Positions 1 to 14,095 of a stretch of DNA of 64,000 bases are shown one piece after another; positions within the stretch are counted from its first letter, which is position 1; each line of letters begins with the position of its first letter. The notes below the pieces were generated by a model. It saw only the letters and a program-made list of their open reading frames with translations, was not told the origin of the DNA and ran no database searches. This DNA comes from Unio delphinus (taxonomy: Eukaryota; Mollusca; Bivalvia; Unionida; Unionidae), in assembly GCA_029339505.1 (NCBI GenBank), contig JAQISU010000163.1:248001-312000 (forward strand), written 5' to 3'. A program made the translations under genes and the position numbers.

Positions 1-72
1 AAACACTATGGCAATCAGTAGGTTTTTACGAAGGGGGAGGGGGCAGGTGTTTCCAGCAGCCTTCAGTTTTCT

Positions 73-251
73 TCAAGAGTGCATACAACAGCTCCAATAA
101 AGAATAGTGTTATTTTCATCCATCATGCAAATATTCATGCCATTTTCTAGGATTATCAAACAGTTAGTTGCTCTATCTTGCTGTATACTTTGTATCCATG
201 CTGGAGTCAAAGGGTAACTTACTGCTGTGATAAGGCTGTAGTGGGGAGTGC
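73..251 (-). CDS. candidate terminal exon of the unrecognised host gene whose other exons are at 14096-14530 and 15837-16437
   Basis: The minus strand has an open stretch of about 58 codons that reads like real protein (TPHYSLITAVSYPLTPAW, then NCLIILENG and ILYWSCC) and ends in TGA at 75-73. An acceptor (CACAG before 251) would start the exon with two bases. That completes the one-base overhang left by the donor at 14096/14095, giving a G codon, so the junction is in phase. No family is recognised. The join is inferred across 13.8 kb of tandem repeats. The exon could belong to another gene, or a donor near the end (TGTT/GTATGC) could continue it. The non-repetitive base composition, unlike the surrounding arrays, supports coding. 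Confidence 0.45.
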
Positions 252-490
252 CTGTGGCCTGCATTTCAGAGGAAACAATAAATATTTCTTGTATATCTTA
301 AATAAATAACAGCATGTAATTTTGATCAAAAACATTTTTTAATTCTACAGTACCTGTAGTAATGATTTTATTAACTCTGATTCAATAAAATGAGAGCACA
401 TTAATTTGGGGTTTGAGTGACTGGTACATCTCTATCTTACTGATATGTATATGTAGTGATATAATTTGAGTTATACATGTTATACTGCAT
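252..490. other. AT-rich sequence, no feature seen
   Basis: Between the candidate exon and the first minisatellite there is only AT-rich single-copy DNA. It would be intronic in the minus-strand gene model. Confidence 0.5.
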
Positions 491-955
491 TACCATGTCT
501 CTCATCATGCAAACATACTCAACCTCTTTCATTAACATGTCTCCCATCATGCAAACATACTCAACCTCTTTACATTAACATGTCTCCCATCATACAAACA
601 TACTCAACCTCTTTACATTAACATGTCTCCCATCATACAGACAAACTAACCTTTCTATATCACCATGTCTACCATCACGCAAACATGCTCAACCTCTATG
701 CATTACCATGTCACCCATCATATAAACATACTTGACCTCTCTACATTATCATGTCTCCCATCATACAAACATACTCAACATTACCATGTCTCCCATCATA
801 CAAACATACTCAACATTACCATGTTTCCCATCATACAAACATACTCAACATTAGCATGTCTCCCATCATACAAACATACTCAACATTACCATGTCTCCCA
901 TCATACAAACACTCAACATTACCATGTCTCCCATCATACAAACATACTCAACTTC
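491..955. repeat. minisatellite, 35- to 43-bp unit, about 12 copies
   Basis: Tandem copies contain the core CTCCCATCATACAAACATAC. The left units carry an extra CCTCTTTACATTA segment (about 43 bp) and the right units lack it (about 35 bp), so a shorter variant appears to have been amplified secondarily. Short open frames across it (MSPIIQTYST-like repeats) are by-products of the repeat. Confidence 0.9.
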
Positions 956-1658
956 TCTGTTAAAAGCCTGTGTTTTAATCTTGCATGATGCTGTTAGATT
1001 TGAGAGCTATGAATTTACACGTATGCTGCCATCAACGGAGAAAAATGCACAAATGAACTCGTGCTTTTTCAACCAGCTTACTGAAGATGAAAACATCTAT
1101 CAACCATACTGGTGGAAAAGGAAACATATTTCAAAACAAATCCAATTTAATAATGCAAACTTCAAGAGATTACTGGTAATAACTGTGCTTCTTGTCAGCA
1201 TGGTATTGCTAGAATCTCAAACCATGCTGAATGGGTGAAATTGAAGGCACTTTTCCAAAGTCTGTCAATTCATAAAGCATGTGCTGTGGTTAACAACAGG
1301 ACCAAATAAAATTCTAAAGTATCCATGAAATCACTGTCATTAAAACCTATTATAAAAATCATTTAGATTATCTGGAACAAACAGAAAATTCAAACAAGAA
1401 CAGTACTTTTTCAAGATGATTTTTAAATAACTCCTTTCTTCATAAATACATCTATATAAATCGTATATTAATCACTCAAGTATTTACCATAAATTGAATG
1501 ACACACTCAGTCTTTGTGTAAAACATTTTTTCTGTGATAATGGAAAACTAAGTACTACCAAAATTCAAGTACACTTTTGGTCTCTCAGCATTTCAAGAAT
1601 TATAGTGTATATACCACTCAGTCAGATCTAAAATCATACACCTGATTGCATCACACAA
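956..1658. other. single-copy spacer between two minisatellites, no gene supported
   Basis: An open plus-strand frame runs out of the preceding array to 1238. It begins in repeat units and has no recognisable domain. Nothing else is seen. Confidence 0.4.
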
Positions 1659-3655
1659 TGTACTGACAGAATGGGTCTGTGTTGTTTTGATTTGCCATCA
1701 TACACTGCATTGGCAGATTGTGTCTATGTTGTTTTGATTTGCCATCACACAATGCATTAGCAGATTGGGCCTGTGTTGTTTTGATTTCCCATCACACAAT
1801 GCATTGGCAGATTGGGTCTGTGTTGTTTTGATTTCCCATCACATAATGCATTGGCAGATTGAGTCTGTGTTGTTTTGATTTCCCATCACACAATGCATTG
1901 GCAGATTGGGTCTGTGTTGTTTTGATTTCCCATCACACAATGCATTGGCAGATTGGGTCTGTGTTGTTTTGATTTCCCATCACATAATGCATTGGCAGAT
2001 TAGGTATGTGTTGTTTTGAATTCCCATTACATAATGCATTGGCAGATTGGGTCTGTGTTGTTTTGATTTCCCATCACACAATGTACTGGCAGATTGGGTC
2101 TGTGTTGTTTTTATTTGCCATCACATAATGTATTGGCAGATTGGGTCTGTGTTGTTTTTATTTCCCATCACATAATGTATTGGCAGATTGGGTCTGTGTT
2201 GTTTTTATTTGCCATCACATAATGCATTGGCAGATTGGGTCTGTGTTGTTTTGATTTGCCATCACACAATGTACTGGCAGATTGGGTCTGTGTTGTTTTG
2301 ATTTGCCATCACATAATGTATTGGCAGATTGGGTCTGTGTTGTTTTTATTTGCCATCACATAAAGCATTGGCAGATTGGGTCTGTGTTGTTTTGATTTCC
2401 CATCGCATAATGCATTGGCAGATTGAGTCTGTGTTGTTTTGATTTCCCATCACACAATGCATTGGCAGATTGGGTCTGTGTTGTTTTGATTTCCCATCAC
2501 ATAATGCATTGGCAGATTGGGTATGTGTTGTTTTGATTTCCCATCACATAATGTATTGGCAGATTGGGTCTGTGTTGTTTTGATTTCCCATCACACAATG
2601 TATTGGCAGATTGGGTCTGTGTTGTTTTTATTTCCCATCACATAATGTATTGGCAGATTGGGTCTGTGTTGTTTTTATTTCCCATCACATAATGTATTGG
2701 CAGAGTGGGTCTGTGTTGTTTTTATTTCCCATCACAGAATGTATTGGCAGATTGGGTCTGTGTTGTTTTGATTTCCCATCACACAATGCATTGGCAGATT
2801 GGGTCTGTGTTGTTTTGATTTCCCATCACATAATGTATTGGCAGAGTGGGTCTGTGTTGTTTTGATTTCCCATCACATAATGTATTGGCAGATTGGGTCT
2901 GTGTTGTTTTGATTTGCCATTACACAATGTATTGGCAGATTGGGTCTGTGTTGTTTTGATTTGCCATCACATAATGCATTGGCAGATTGGGTCTATGTTG
3001 TTTTGATTTCCCATCACACAATGCATTGGCAGATTGGGTCTGTGTTGTTTTGATTTCCCATCACACAATGCATTGGCAGATTGGGTCTGTGTTGTTTTGA
3101 TTTCCCATCACATAATGTATTGGCAGAGTGGGTCTGTGTTGTTTTTATTTCCCATCACATAATGTATTGGCAGATTGGGTCTGTGTTGTTTTGATTTGCC
3201 ATTACACAATGTATTGGCAGATTGGGTCTGTGTTGTTTTTATTTGCCATCACATAATGTATTGGCAGAGTGGGTCTGTGTTGTTTTGATTTGCCATTACA
3301 CAATGTATTGGCAGATTGGGTCTGTGTTGTTTTTATTTCCCATCACACAATGTACTGGCAGATTGGGTCTGTGTTGTTTTTATTTGCCATCACATAATGC
3401 ATTGGCAGATTGGGTTCGTGTTGTTTTGATTTCCCATCACAGAATGTATTGGCAGATTGGGTCTGTGTTGTTTTTATTTGCCATCACATAATGTATTGGC
3501 AGATTGGGTCTGTGTTGTTTTTATTTGCCATCATATAATGTATTGGCAGATTGGGTCTGTGTTGTTTTTATTTGCCATCACATAATGCATTAGCAGATTG
3601 GGTCTGTGTTGTTTTGATTTCCCATCACAGAATGTATTGGCAGATTGGGTCTGTT
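1659..3655. repeat. minisatellite, 47-bp unit, about 42 copies
   Basis: The unit has the order TTGGCAGATTGGGTCTGTG, TTGTTTTGATTTCCCATCA, then CATAATGCA. Variants include TTTTATT for TTTGATT, GCCATC for CCCATC and ACACAATGTA for ACATAATGCA. The array ends abruptly at about 3655 with a truncated unit (CTGTTTGTTG). It is intronic in the minus-strand gene model. Confidence 0.95.
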
Positions 3656-3696
3656 TGTTGAATCTTGAATTACTCCAAACAATCTGCATTCTGCTG

Positions 3697-5115
3697 AACA
3701 GTCCTAACAAAATGTATGATGCAATAGGAAGTCCTTACAAACTATTATGTAATGGCACCTATAACAAACTACCATTGAAGGCAGTCCTTACAAACTAACT
3801 AGTATGCAATGGTAGTCCTAACAACTGTAATATGTAATGGCAGTCCTTACAAATTATTAGGTGATGGCATGCATAACAAACTGTATTATGCAATGGCAGT
3901 CCTTAGAAATTATTATGTAATGATGGTCTTAACAAACTGTATTATGCAATGGCACTGATAACAAACTGTATGGCAATCCTTACAAATTATTATATGATGG
4001 CAGTCCCTACAAACTATATTATGCAATGGCATTCATAACAGACTGTATTAAGCAATGGCAGTCCCAACAAACTGTAATATGCAATGACAGTCCTAAAGAA
4101 CTGTAATATGCAATGCCAGTCATAACAAACGTATTATGGAATGACAGTCCTAACAAACTGTAATATGAGATGGCAGTCCTAAAAAATCTGTATTATGCAA
4201 CCGAACAGTCCTAAAAAACTGTATTATTCAACCGAACAGTCCTAAAAAATCTGTATTAGGTAACTGAACAGTCCTAATAAGCTGTACGTGTATTATGCAA
4301 TGACATTCATAACAAACTGTATTATATGATGGCAGTCCTAACATTAAACAATGGCAGTTCAACCAAACTGTATTATGCAATGGCAGTTCAACCAAGCTGT
4401 ATTATGCAATGGCAGTTCAACCAAGCTGTATTATGCAATGGCAGTTCAACCAAGCTGTATTATGCAATGCTAGTCAAAACAGACTGTATTATGCATTGGC
4501 AGTGTTAACTGTAGTATGCAATGGCAGTCCTAAAAAACTGTATTATGCAATGACAGTACTAACAAGCTGTATTATGCAATGCTAATCAAAACAGACTGTA
4601 TTATGCAATGGCATTCCTAACTGTATTATGCAATGGCATTCCTAAAAAACTGTAATATGCAATGGCAGTCCTAACGAACTGTATTATGCAATGGCAGTCC
4701 TAACAAACTGCATTATATGATGGCAGTCCTGACATAACATATTAAGCAATGGCAGTCCTAACAAACTGTATTTATGTGATGGCAGTCCTAACAAGCTGTA
4801 TTATGCAATGGCAGTCCTAACAAGCTGTATTATGTGATGGCAGTCCTAACAAGCTATATTATGCAATGGCAGTCCTAACTGTATTATCCAATGGCAGTCC
4901 TGACAAGCTGTAATATGTGATGGCAGTCCTAACAAACTGTAATATGCAATTGCTGTCTTAACAGACTGTAATATGTGATGGTAGTCCAAAAAGACTGTAA
5001 TAAACGATGGCAGTCCTAACAGACTGCAATATATGATGGCAGTCCTAAAAAACTGATGTATGTAATGGCTGTCCTAAAAGACTTTATCATGCAATGGCAT
5101 TCAAAACAAACTTAT
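3697..5115. repeat. degenerate minisatellite, about 29-bp unit
   Basis: The repeated core is TATTATGCAATGGCAGTCCT followed by AACAAACTG, with many one- to four-base indels. It is the most diverged of the arrays, suggesting it is older, except around 4350-4460 where four nearly identical units (GGCAGTTCAACCAAGCTG) look recently amplified. Confidence 0.9.
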
Positions 5116-5480
5116 GGGATGGTAGATCTAGGTATTTTGAGAACATCATCTCACATGATTTGCAATATAATATCTGGAGATTCAGTAGAAAGTTGCATAC
5201 TTGTAAAAAACTGTCTCTCCTATCAATGAGAAGTTATATTAATCCATTATTGTCTTCTGACTTAATGTAGATAGATGATATACAAATATAAATATTTACA
5301 TGATCAATTATAGTCTATGTAATTATTTCAAAGGTCATATAATGGTAAGAAAAGCTGAAATATACATGTGTGGCTGTAACCAGTATATTCATTTAAGAAA
5401 TATTTTGACAATTTTATGGATGTTTGCACTGCTTGTGTTTGCTCTTAGTTTCATCAGAGTATATAGTATTGCAAGAACAA
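5116..5480. other. short single-copy spacer, no gene supported
   Basis: This is AT-rich DNA separating the two 29-bp arrays. A 67-codon plus-strand frame crosses it but runs into repeat units and shows no domain. Confidence 0.4.
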
Positions 5481-7322
5481 AATATCTTAAGTCATTCCAA
5501 TAATGTGATAATGTCTTAAGTCGTTACAATAAGGTGATGTCTTAAGTCATTCCAATAATGTGATAATGTCTTAAGTCATTACAATAATGTGATTATATCT
5601 TAAGTCATTGCAATAATGTGATAATGTCTTAAGTCATTCCAATAATGTGATAATGTCTTAAGTCATTCCAATAATGTGATAATGTCTTAAGTCATTCCAA
5701 TAATGTGATAATGTCTTAAGTCATTGCAATAATGTGATAATGTCTTAAATCATTATAATAATGTGATTATATCTTAAGTCATTCCAATAATGTGATAATG
5801 TCCTAAGTCTTGACAGTAATGTGATAATGTCTTAAGTCATTACAATAACATAATAATGGCTTAAGTCATTACAATAATGTGATAATGTCTTAAGTCATTC
5901 CAATAATGTGATAATGTCTTAAGTCATTCCAATAATGTGATAATGTCTTAAATCATTAGAAAAACATAATAATGTCTTAAATCATTACAATAATGTGATA
6001 ATGTCTTAAGTCATTACAAGAATGTGATGTCTTATGTCATTACAGTAATGTGATAATGTCTTACATCATTACAATAATGTGAAAATATCTTAAGTCATTT
6101 CAATAATGTGATAATGTCTTAAGTCATTAGAAAAACATAATAATGTCTTAAATCATTACAATAATGTGATAATGTTTTAAGTCATTACAAGAATGTGATG
6201 TCTTAAGTTATTACAGTAATGTGATAATGTCTTACATCATTACAATAATGTGATAATGTCTTAAGTCATTCCAATAATGTGATAATGTCTTAAGTCATTC
6301 CAATAATTTGATAATATCTTAAATCATTACAATAATGTGATAATGTCTTAACAATAATGTGATAATGTCTTAAGTCATTACAATAATGTGATAATGTCTT
6401 AAGTCATTACAATAATGTGATAATGTCTTAAGTCATTCCAATAATGTGATAATGTCTTAAGTCATTAAAATAATGTGATAATGTCTTAAGTCATTACAAT
6501 AATGTGATAATGTCTTAAGTCATTAAAATAATGTGATAATGTCTTATGTCATTACAATAATGTGATAATGTCTTAAATCATTACAATAATGTGATAATGT
6601 CTTAAGTCATTACAAGAATGTGATGTCTTATGTCATTACAAGAATGTGATGTCTTATGTCATTACAGTAATGTGATAATGTCTTACATCATTACAATAAT
6701 GTGAAAATATCTTAAGTCATTTCAATAATGTGATAATGTCTTAAGTCATTAGAAAAACATAATAATGTCTTAAATCATTACAATAATGTGATAATGTTTT
6801 AAGTCATTACAAGAATGTGATGTCTTAAGTTATTACAGTAATGTGATAATGTCTTACATCATTACAATAATGTGATAATGTCTTAAGTCATTCCAATAAT
6901 GTGATAATGTCTTAAGTCATTCCAATAATTTGATAATATCTTAAATCATTACAATAATGTGATAATGTCTTAACAATAATGTGATAATGTCTTAAGTCAT
7001 TACAATAATGTGATAATGTCTTAAGTCATTACAATAATGTGATAATGTCTTAAGTCATTCCAATAATGTGATAATGTCTTAAGTCATTAAAATAATGTGA
7101 TAATGTCTTAAGTCATTACAATAATGTGATAATGTCTTAAGTCATTAAAATAATGTGATAATGTCTTATGTCATTACAATAATGTGATAATGTCTTAAGT
7201 CATTAAAATAATGTGATAATGTCTTAAGTCATTACAATAATGTGATAATGTCTAAAGTCATTACAATAATTTGATAATGTCTTAAGTCGTTACAAAAATG
7301 TGATAATGTCTTAAGTTGTTAC
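5481..7322. repeat. minisatellite, 29-bp unit, about 60 copies, with an internal ~565-bp duplication at 622-bp offset
   Basis: The unit is GTCATTACAATAATGTGATA plus ATGTCTTAA. Several truncated units (loss of ATAATG, or AACAATAATG junctions) act as markers. The same order of variants at about 6010-6575 recurs at about 6632-7197, so a block of about 565 bp was duplicated at an offset of 622 bp after the base array had diverged. Confidence 0.95.
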
Positions 7323-8949
7323 TGTATATGAAGAGAAAACAATGTCTTTGAGTTTTTTTTTTGACATCCTAATTGAAACTATTCACTTTTTGTTTCAACT
7401 TGTCTGTATGTGTTGTCTGTATGTGAAGTAACATAATTGTGAAAAAACATGATTTAGGAATAAATCATCATTTAATATACTGCTTCTGGGTGTCAATCAC
7501 TGATGATGAACTTGATCCACCTGACTGCCAACAAAATAATATAAAGGAATGTGTGTCCCAATTCAGGCAAAGTTTTCAGATTTCATATGGATGGGCAACT
7601 TTTTATTTCAATTGGTAATGTGTTCCACGGTTGAATTGTGGAAGGCAGAAATGATTTTTCATTCACTATCATTCTACACAAATAGTATTTGATGGTTGAG
7701 TGGTTTTGGTCTCAATGTTAGCAAAACATTGAATAACATCTTGGATTGTGTAGTCTACAGTTCAATCCAACTTGAATGATAGTATTTACAGTAGGAAATC
7801 ATATGAACATATCACAGAATTTATTTAGACTTTATCATTCACACTAATGACCACACACTTTGATCAACAAACATAAACAAAAGAAAAGTAATAAAAATAA
7901 AAATGCCAACTATCATAACGGTAGATAAAATGCACAACTACCATATGGAACAATTGCAATTAAAACAATGTTAGATTGGAGCAAAAATCATGAAGAGAAG
8001 AAACAAAATTATAGCAATATGGTCAATCTTCACAAATCAACCAAGGGATTTAGTGAAACTGCAAAGGAAATCAGCATCTTACTCTTCTTTTTCTTTCTTT
8101 CTGGATAATACGTGAGGAAAGATATGTCAAATTTAGAATGCAATTTATATGCAACACACAATAATTAATTATCCCAGAGTCTATTCTAGAACTGTAAAAC
8201 CATGGAAAAGATCCCTTTCATTTGTAAAAAGGGGCAATTTTCTGAATGACAAGATAAATTAAGATAGAGATGGAGAATAATACAACAATTTGAGTCATTC
8301 TGTTCATTTACCTATGTGATTATTAGAAATTAATGCAAATCTTGCATTTATATGTACTAGAATAGACTCTGTAATCCAAAAAATGAATTTACTTATTTAC
8401 TATAAATATACATGTAATTAACTTTTCTATTCAATAAATTCCACAAAATACAAGGTAAGACATTAATACAGGCTTACTAAATAGGGACATGAAAATGCAA
8501 GTATATAAAAGCAGCCAATATCTGGAACAGCAGTTGACATTACTCTATGATTTATATAAGTGAGTGGTACCTCCCCCTGGGGGATGGTGGGATTACCAAG
8601 GAGGGTGGGGAAGAGGGCTGAATAATACTTTTTATGGGGAGGATGTTGAGAATAACCAAAGGGGGGGGGGTAACTAACAAAAGTTTGGGTGCCATTGTTT
8701 CATATTATGGATTAAGACTTTATATCTTTTACAAGCAATACAGACCAAACTTTCCCACAAGTACTGAAGGATTCAGGAGTTTATTTTGTATCACATTATT
8801 AAAAATGGATTCAGAAGTAGTTTATTTTGTATCACATTATTAAATGGTAAACAAGACAAGATTTCATTATAATTCACTCCTTTCCTTCCACCATACCACA
8901 ATTTGTAAAAGTTATCATATATCATATTTTCATTCCCTTTGTCAATTAA
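7323..8949. other. single-copy intronic DNA, no gene seen
   Basis: About 1.6 kb without a supportable gene. It contains a G-rich patch near 8570-8670 (a run of G at about 8660). No coding-like stretch or TE signature was found on either strand. Confidence 0.5.
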
Positions 8950-11010
8950 TTAGAATGGCCTGTAATGGCATATTTCATGTCTAAATGTGACATCATTACA
9001 GTATGCACATGGTAATTACAATGGCCTGTAATGGCATATTTCATGTCTAAATGTGACATCATTACAGTATGCACATGGTAATTACAATGGCCTGTAATGG
9101 CATATTTCATGTCTAAATGTGACATCATTACAGTATGCACATGGTAATTACAATGGCCTGTAGTAGCATATTTCATGTCTAAATGTGACATCATTACCGT
9201 ATGCACATGGTAATTACAATGGCCTGTAATAGCATATTTCATGTCAAATACTGACATCATTACAGTATGCACATGGTAATTACAATTACCTGTAGTAGCA
9301 TAAATGTGACATCATTACAGTATGCACATGGTAATTACAATGGCCTGTAGTAGCATATTTCATGTCTAAATGTGACATCATTACCGTATGCACATGGTAA
9401 TTACAATGGCCTGTAATAGCATATTTCATGTCAAATACTGACATCATTACAGTATGCACATGGTAATTACAATTACCTGTAGTAAATGGCCTGCAATAGC
9501 ATATTTCATGTCAAATACTGACATCATTACAGTATGCACATGGTAATTACAATTACCTGTAGTAGCATAAATTAGACATCATTACAGTATGCACATGGTA
9601 ATTACAATGGCCTGTAATGGCATATTTCATGTTTAAATGTGACATTATTGCAGTATGCACATGGTAATTACAATGGCCTGTAATGGCATATTTCATGTTT
9701 AAATGTGACATTATTACAGTATGCACATGGTAATTACAATGGCCTGTAATGGCATATTTCATGTTTAAATGTGACATTATCACAGTATGCACATGGTAAT
9801 TACAATGGAATGTGGTGGCATATTTCATGTTTAAATGTGATATCATTACAGTATGCCCATGGTAATTACAATGGCCTGTAATGGCATATTTCATGTTTAA
9901 ATGTGACATTATCACAGTATGCACATGGTAATTACAATGGAATGTGGTGGCATATTTCATGTTTAAATGTGACATCATTACAGTATGCACATGGTAATTA
10001 CAATGGCCTGTAATGGCATATTTCATGTCTAAATGTGACATCATTACAGTATGCACATGGTAATTACAATGCCCTGTAGTAGCATATTTCATGTCTAAAT
10101 GTGACATCATTACCGTATGCACATGGTAATTACAATGGCCTGTAGTAGCATATTTCATGTCTAAATGTGACATCATTACCGTATGCACATGGTAATTACA
10201 ATGGCCTGTAATAGCATATTTCATGTCAAATACTGACATCATTACAGTATGCACATGGTAATTACAATTACCTGTAGTAGCATAAATGTGACATCATTAC
10301 AGTATGCACATGGTAATTACAATGGCCTGTAGTAGCATATTTCATGTCTAAATGTGACATCATTACCGTATGCACATGGTAATTACAATGGCCTGTAATA
10401 GCATATTTCATGTCAAATACTGACATCATTACAGTATGCACATGGTAATTACAATTACCTGTAGTAAATGGCCTGCAATAGCATATTTCATGTCAAATAC
10501 TGACATCATTACAGTATGCACATGGTAATTACAATTACCTGTAGTAGCATAAATTAGACATCATTACAGTATGCACATGGTAATTACAATGGCCTGTAAT
10601 GGCATATTTCATGTTTAAATGTGACATTATTGCAGTATGCACATGGTAATTACAATGGCCTGTAATGGCATATTTCATGTTTAAATGTGACATTATTACA
10701 GTATGCACATGGTAATTACAATGGCCTGTAATGGCATATTTCATGTTTAAATGTGACATTATCACAGTATGCACATGGTAATTACAATGGAATGTGGTGG
10801 CATATTTCATGTTTAAATGTGATATCATTACAGTATGCCCATGGTAATTACAATGGCCTGTAATGGCATATTTCATGTTTAAATGTGACATTATAACAGT
10901 ATGCACATGGTAATTTCAATGGCCTGTAATGGCATATTTCATGTCAAATACTGACATCATTACAGCATACACATGGTAATTACAATGGCCTGTAGTGGCA
11001 TGTTTCATGT
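8950..11010. repeat. minisatellite, 66-bp unit, about 31 copies, with a 982-bp higher-order duplication
   Basis: The unit starts TGGTAATTACAATGGCCTGT and continues through GGCATATTTCATGTCTAAAT to CATTACAGTATGCACA. Because 66 is a multiple of three and one minus frame lacks stops, the array gives open frames of up to 233 codons with a 22-residue period (HTVMMSHLDMKYAITGHCNYHV minus its last two). I read these as by-products. Marker variants at about 9236-9910 recur at about 10218-10895, an offset of 982 bp. Confidence 0.95.
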
Positions 11011-11919
<909 letters not shown>

Positions 11920-11929
11920 ATTCATATTT

Positions 11930-12145
11930 TAACAAAGCTTTAACAATGTCTGCAGTGTGGCAGTTTATAACAACTTTTAGCACTGGGACTATATGCCACA
12001 GACATGTAGCATGATGTCCCACCCAGTCACATTATCCTGACACCTATCCGACCAGTCCTAACACTAACCTCTTAATGCTGAGAGCCTAGACAGGCAGCTG
12101 CTGGTACCATTTTTATATGACTTTGGTATGATTCTTGAGAACAGA
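11930..12145 (-). mobile_element. diverged tRNA-type SINE copy (same family as 18641-18960)
   Basis: Shared body blocks are present in the same order as in the full copies: TGTCTGCAGTGTGGCAGTTT, CACAGACATGTAGCATGATG, ACATTATCCTGACACC, GACCAGTCCTAACACTAACC and GGTACCATTTTT. The tRNA-like head on the right is missing or unrecognisable, so this is a truncated older copy. Head orientation, inferred from the full copies, is on the minus strand. Confidence 0.8.
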
Positions 12146-12572
12146 AAAAATGTTGAACAGATAAATTATAGTATTTCATATGGAAATTGGATTGTTTCAT
12201 TAATATTAACTAACAGTAGGTCTGACCAGACAGCGCCACCATGGACATCATGGGGTTAAAAATAAAAATAAATAAAACCAAAGCTATAGTAATTTCATTA
12301 AAATGAATAACAGCTTGACCAAAGAGCTTTGACATTAATAGATAAAAAGAATACAATTTAAATTTGTATCTAGCATTAAAGACATAAAGCTATACCTATT
12401 TTTCCAGTGAAGAACGAATACTAAAAGCTTGAATTCTGTCAGCAATAGCAACTACTAAATAACCAAAGGCAATATTTTAAGTTGACAATTCAAAAACAAC
12501 GCATTTGACCAATAAAAGTATAGAGGGATTTGCTTTAGTCTGCAATCTTGTCTTGGAGTCAGTTAATATAAA
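12146..12572. other. intronic spacer, nothing supported
   Basis: AT-rich DNA between a SINE fragment and the 33-bp array. No coding-like stretch was seen. Confidence 0.5.
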
Positions 12573-12872
12573 TGTCTGTGGTGTCTCTGCTTTAGGTATG
12601 ATAAACACATAAAACAGCTGTAATTAATCTGTGTCATGCATGATAAACAGCTGTAATGTATCTACATTGGACATTATAAACAGCTGTATTGCATCTGCTT
12701 TTGCCATGATAAACAGCTGTAATGTCTATGTTTTGTGCATGATAAACAGCTGTAATGTCTGCTTTAGCCATGATAAACAACTGTAATGAATCTGTTTCAG
12801 GCATGATAAACAGTAAATGTATCTGCTTTATGCATGATAAAAGGTTGTATGTCTCTGCTTTAGGCATGATTT
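12573..12872. repeat. minisatellite, about 33-bp unit, left part of an interrupted array
   Basis: The unit is GCATGATAAACAGCTGTAAT plus GTCTCTGCTTTAG, with length variants. The array is split by the SINE at 12873-13193 and resumes after it. Confidence 0.9.
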
Positions 12873-13193
12873 TGGTTGTTTGTTTGATTAGGATTTTTAA
12901 TGTAGCTTTAACAATTTTTTAGTCATATAGCTACGATATCTGCAGTGAGGCAGTTTATAGTGATGTCTATCACTGGCACATCATGACACAGACATGTAGC
13001 ATGATGTCTCACCCAGTCATATTATCCTGACACCAGACTGACCAGTCCTAGCACTAACCTCCTAATGCTGAGTGCCAAGCGAGACAGCTGTTAGTACCAT
13101 TTTTGTAAGACTTTGGTATGACTCGGCCGGGGATCAAACCCACAAACTCCCACTGCCACAGCAGACACTCAACCACTTGGCCATCGGAGCAAT
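12873..13193 (-). mobile_element. full-length tRNA-derived SINE inserted in the 33-bp array
   Basis: Read on the minus strand it starts with a tRNA-like head. The box A region is complementary to CCACTTGGCCA near 13171-13183, and box B is complementary to GGGGATCAAACCC near 13130. The conserved body and an AT-rich tail at the left follow. Flanks are TTTAGGCATGAT at 12861-12872 and TTTAGACATGAT at about 13193-13204. They fit a 12-bp target duplication, but the host array is itself repetitive, so this is not decisive. Confidence 0.88.
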
Positions 13194-13805
13194 TTTAGAC
13201 ATGATAGACAGCTGTAATGTCTCCGCTTTATACATGATAAACAGCTGTAATGTATCTGCTTTATGAATGATAAAGAGCTGTAATTTCTCTTCTGTAAGAA
13301 TGATAAAAGGTTGTAATGTTTCTGCATTAGACATTATAAATAGCTGTAATGTATCTGCATTAGGCATGATAAACAGCTGTGCTGTCTCTTCTTAATGCAT
13401 GTTAAAAGGCTGTAATGTCTCTGTCTTAGACATGACAAATAGCTGTAATGTTTCTCCTTTAAGGATGATAAATGGTTGTAATGCCTCTGCATTAGGCATG
13501 ATAAACAGCTGTTATGTCTCTGCTTTAGACATGATAAAGAGCTGTAATTGTCTATTCTGTATGCATGATATATGGCTGTAATGCCTCTGCATTAGGCATG
13601 ATAAACAACTGTAATATCTCTGTTTTTAGCATTATAAAGAGCTGTAATGTCTCTTCCTTTTGTGTGATAAAAGGGTGTAATGAAACAGCTGTATATGTCT
13701 CTGCATTAGTCACTATAAACAGCAATAATGTCTGCTATATGCATGATAAATCGTTGCAATGTCTCTGCTTTAGGCATGATAAACAGCTGTAATGTCTCTG
13801 TTTAA
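13194..13805. repeat. minisatellite, about 33-bp unit, right part of the interrupted array
   Basis: Same unit as 12573-12872 (ATGATAAACAGCTGTAATGT). About 18 further copies are present with frequent substitutions and length changes. Confidence 0.9.
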
Positions 13806-14095
13806 GGCAGTACCTCATTTCCCCAATACCATATATACTAAAATTTCAGTCACAGGCCCAAAAAAGTAGTATGAAGGGATACAACCAATCTCTCCATGAT
13901 GCTTTTTGCTAACAAACACTATTACACCTTATGTGTGTCCCTCTTTCAAAAGTATTTTTTAGCATAGCAGAACCTATGCAACTTAAGATCAATTATGTTT
14001 AGAATATACCAGTATATCAATGGATGTCTCTATACAACATTTCTACAATAAGACTGGTATACCAAAATTTTCAATACAATTATCTTTAAGGTTAC

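Noticed and set aside
1659..7322. CRISPR-like regularly spaced repeats
   Set aside because: Units are directly adjacent with no unique spacers, in a eukaryotic intron. These are minisatellites.
491..11010. Open frames of 60-233 codons across tandem arrays (for example the HTVMMSHLDMKYAITG repeats)
   Set aside because: They arise because the repeat unit lacks stops in one frame. There is no start context, splice logic or non-repeat coding sequence.
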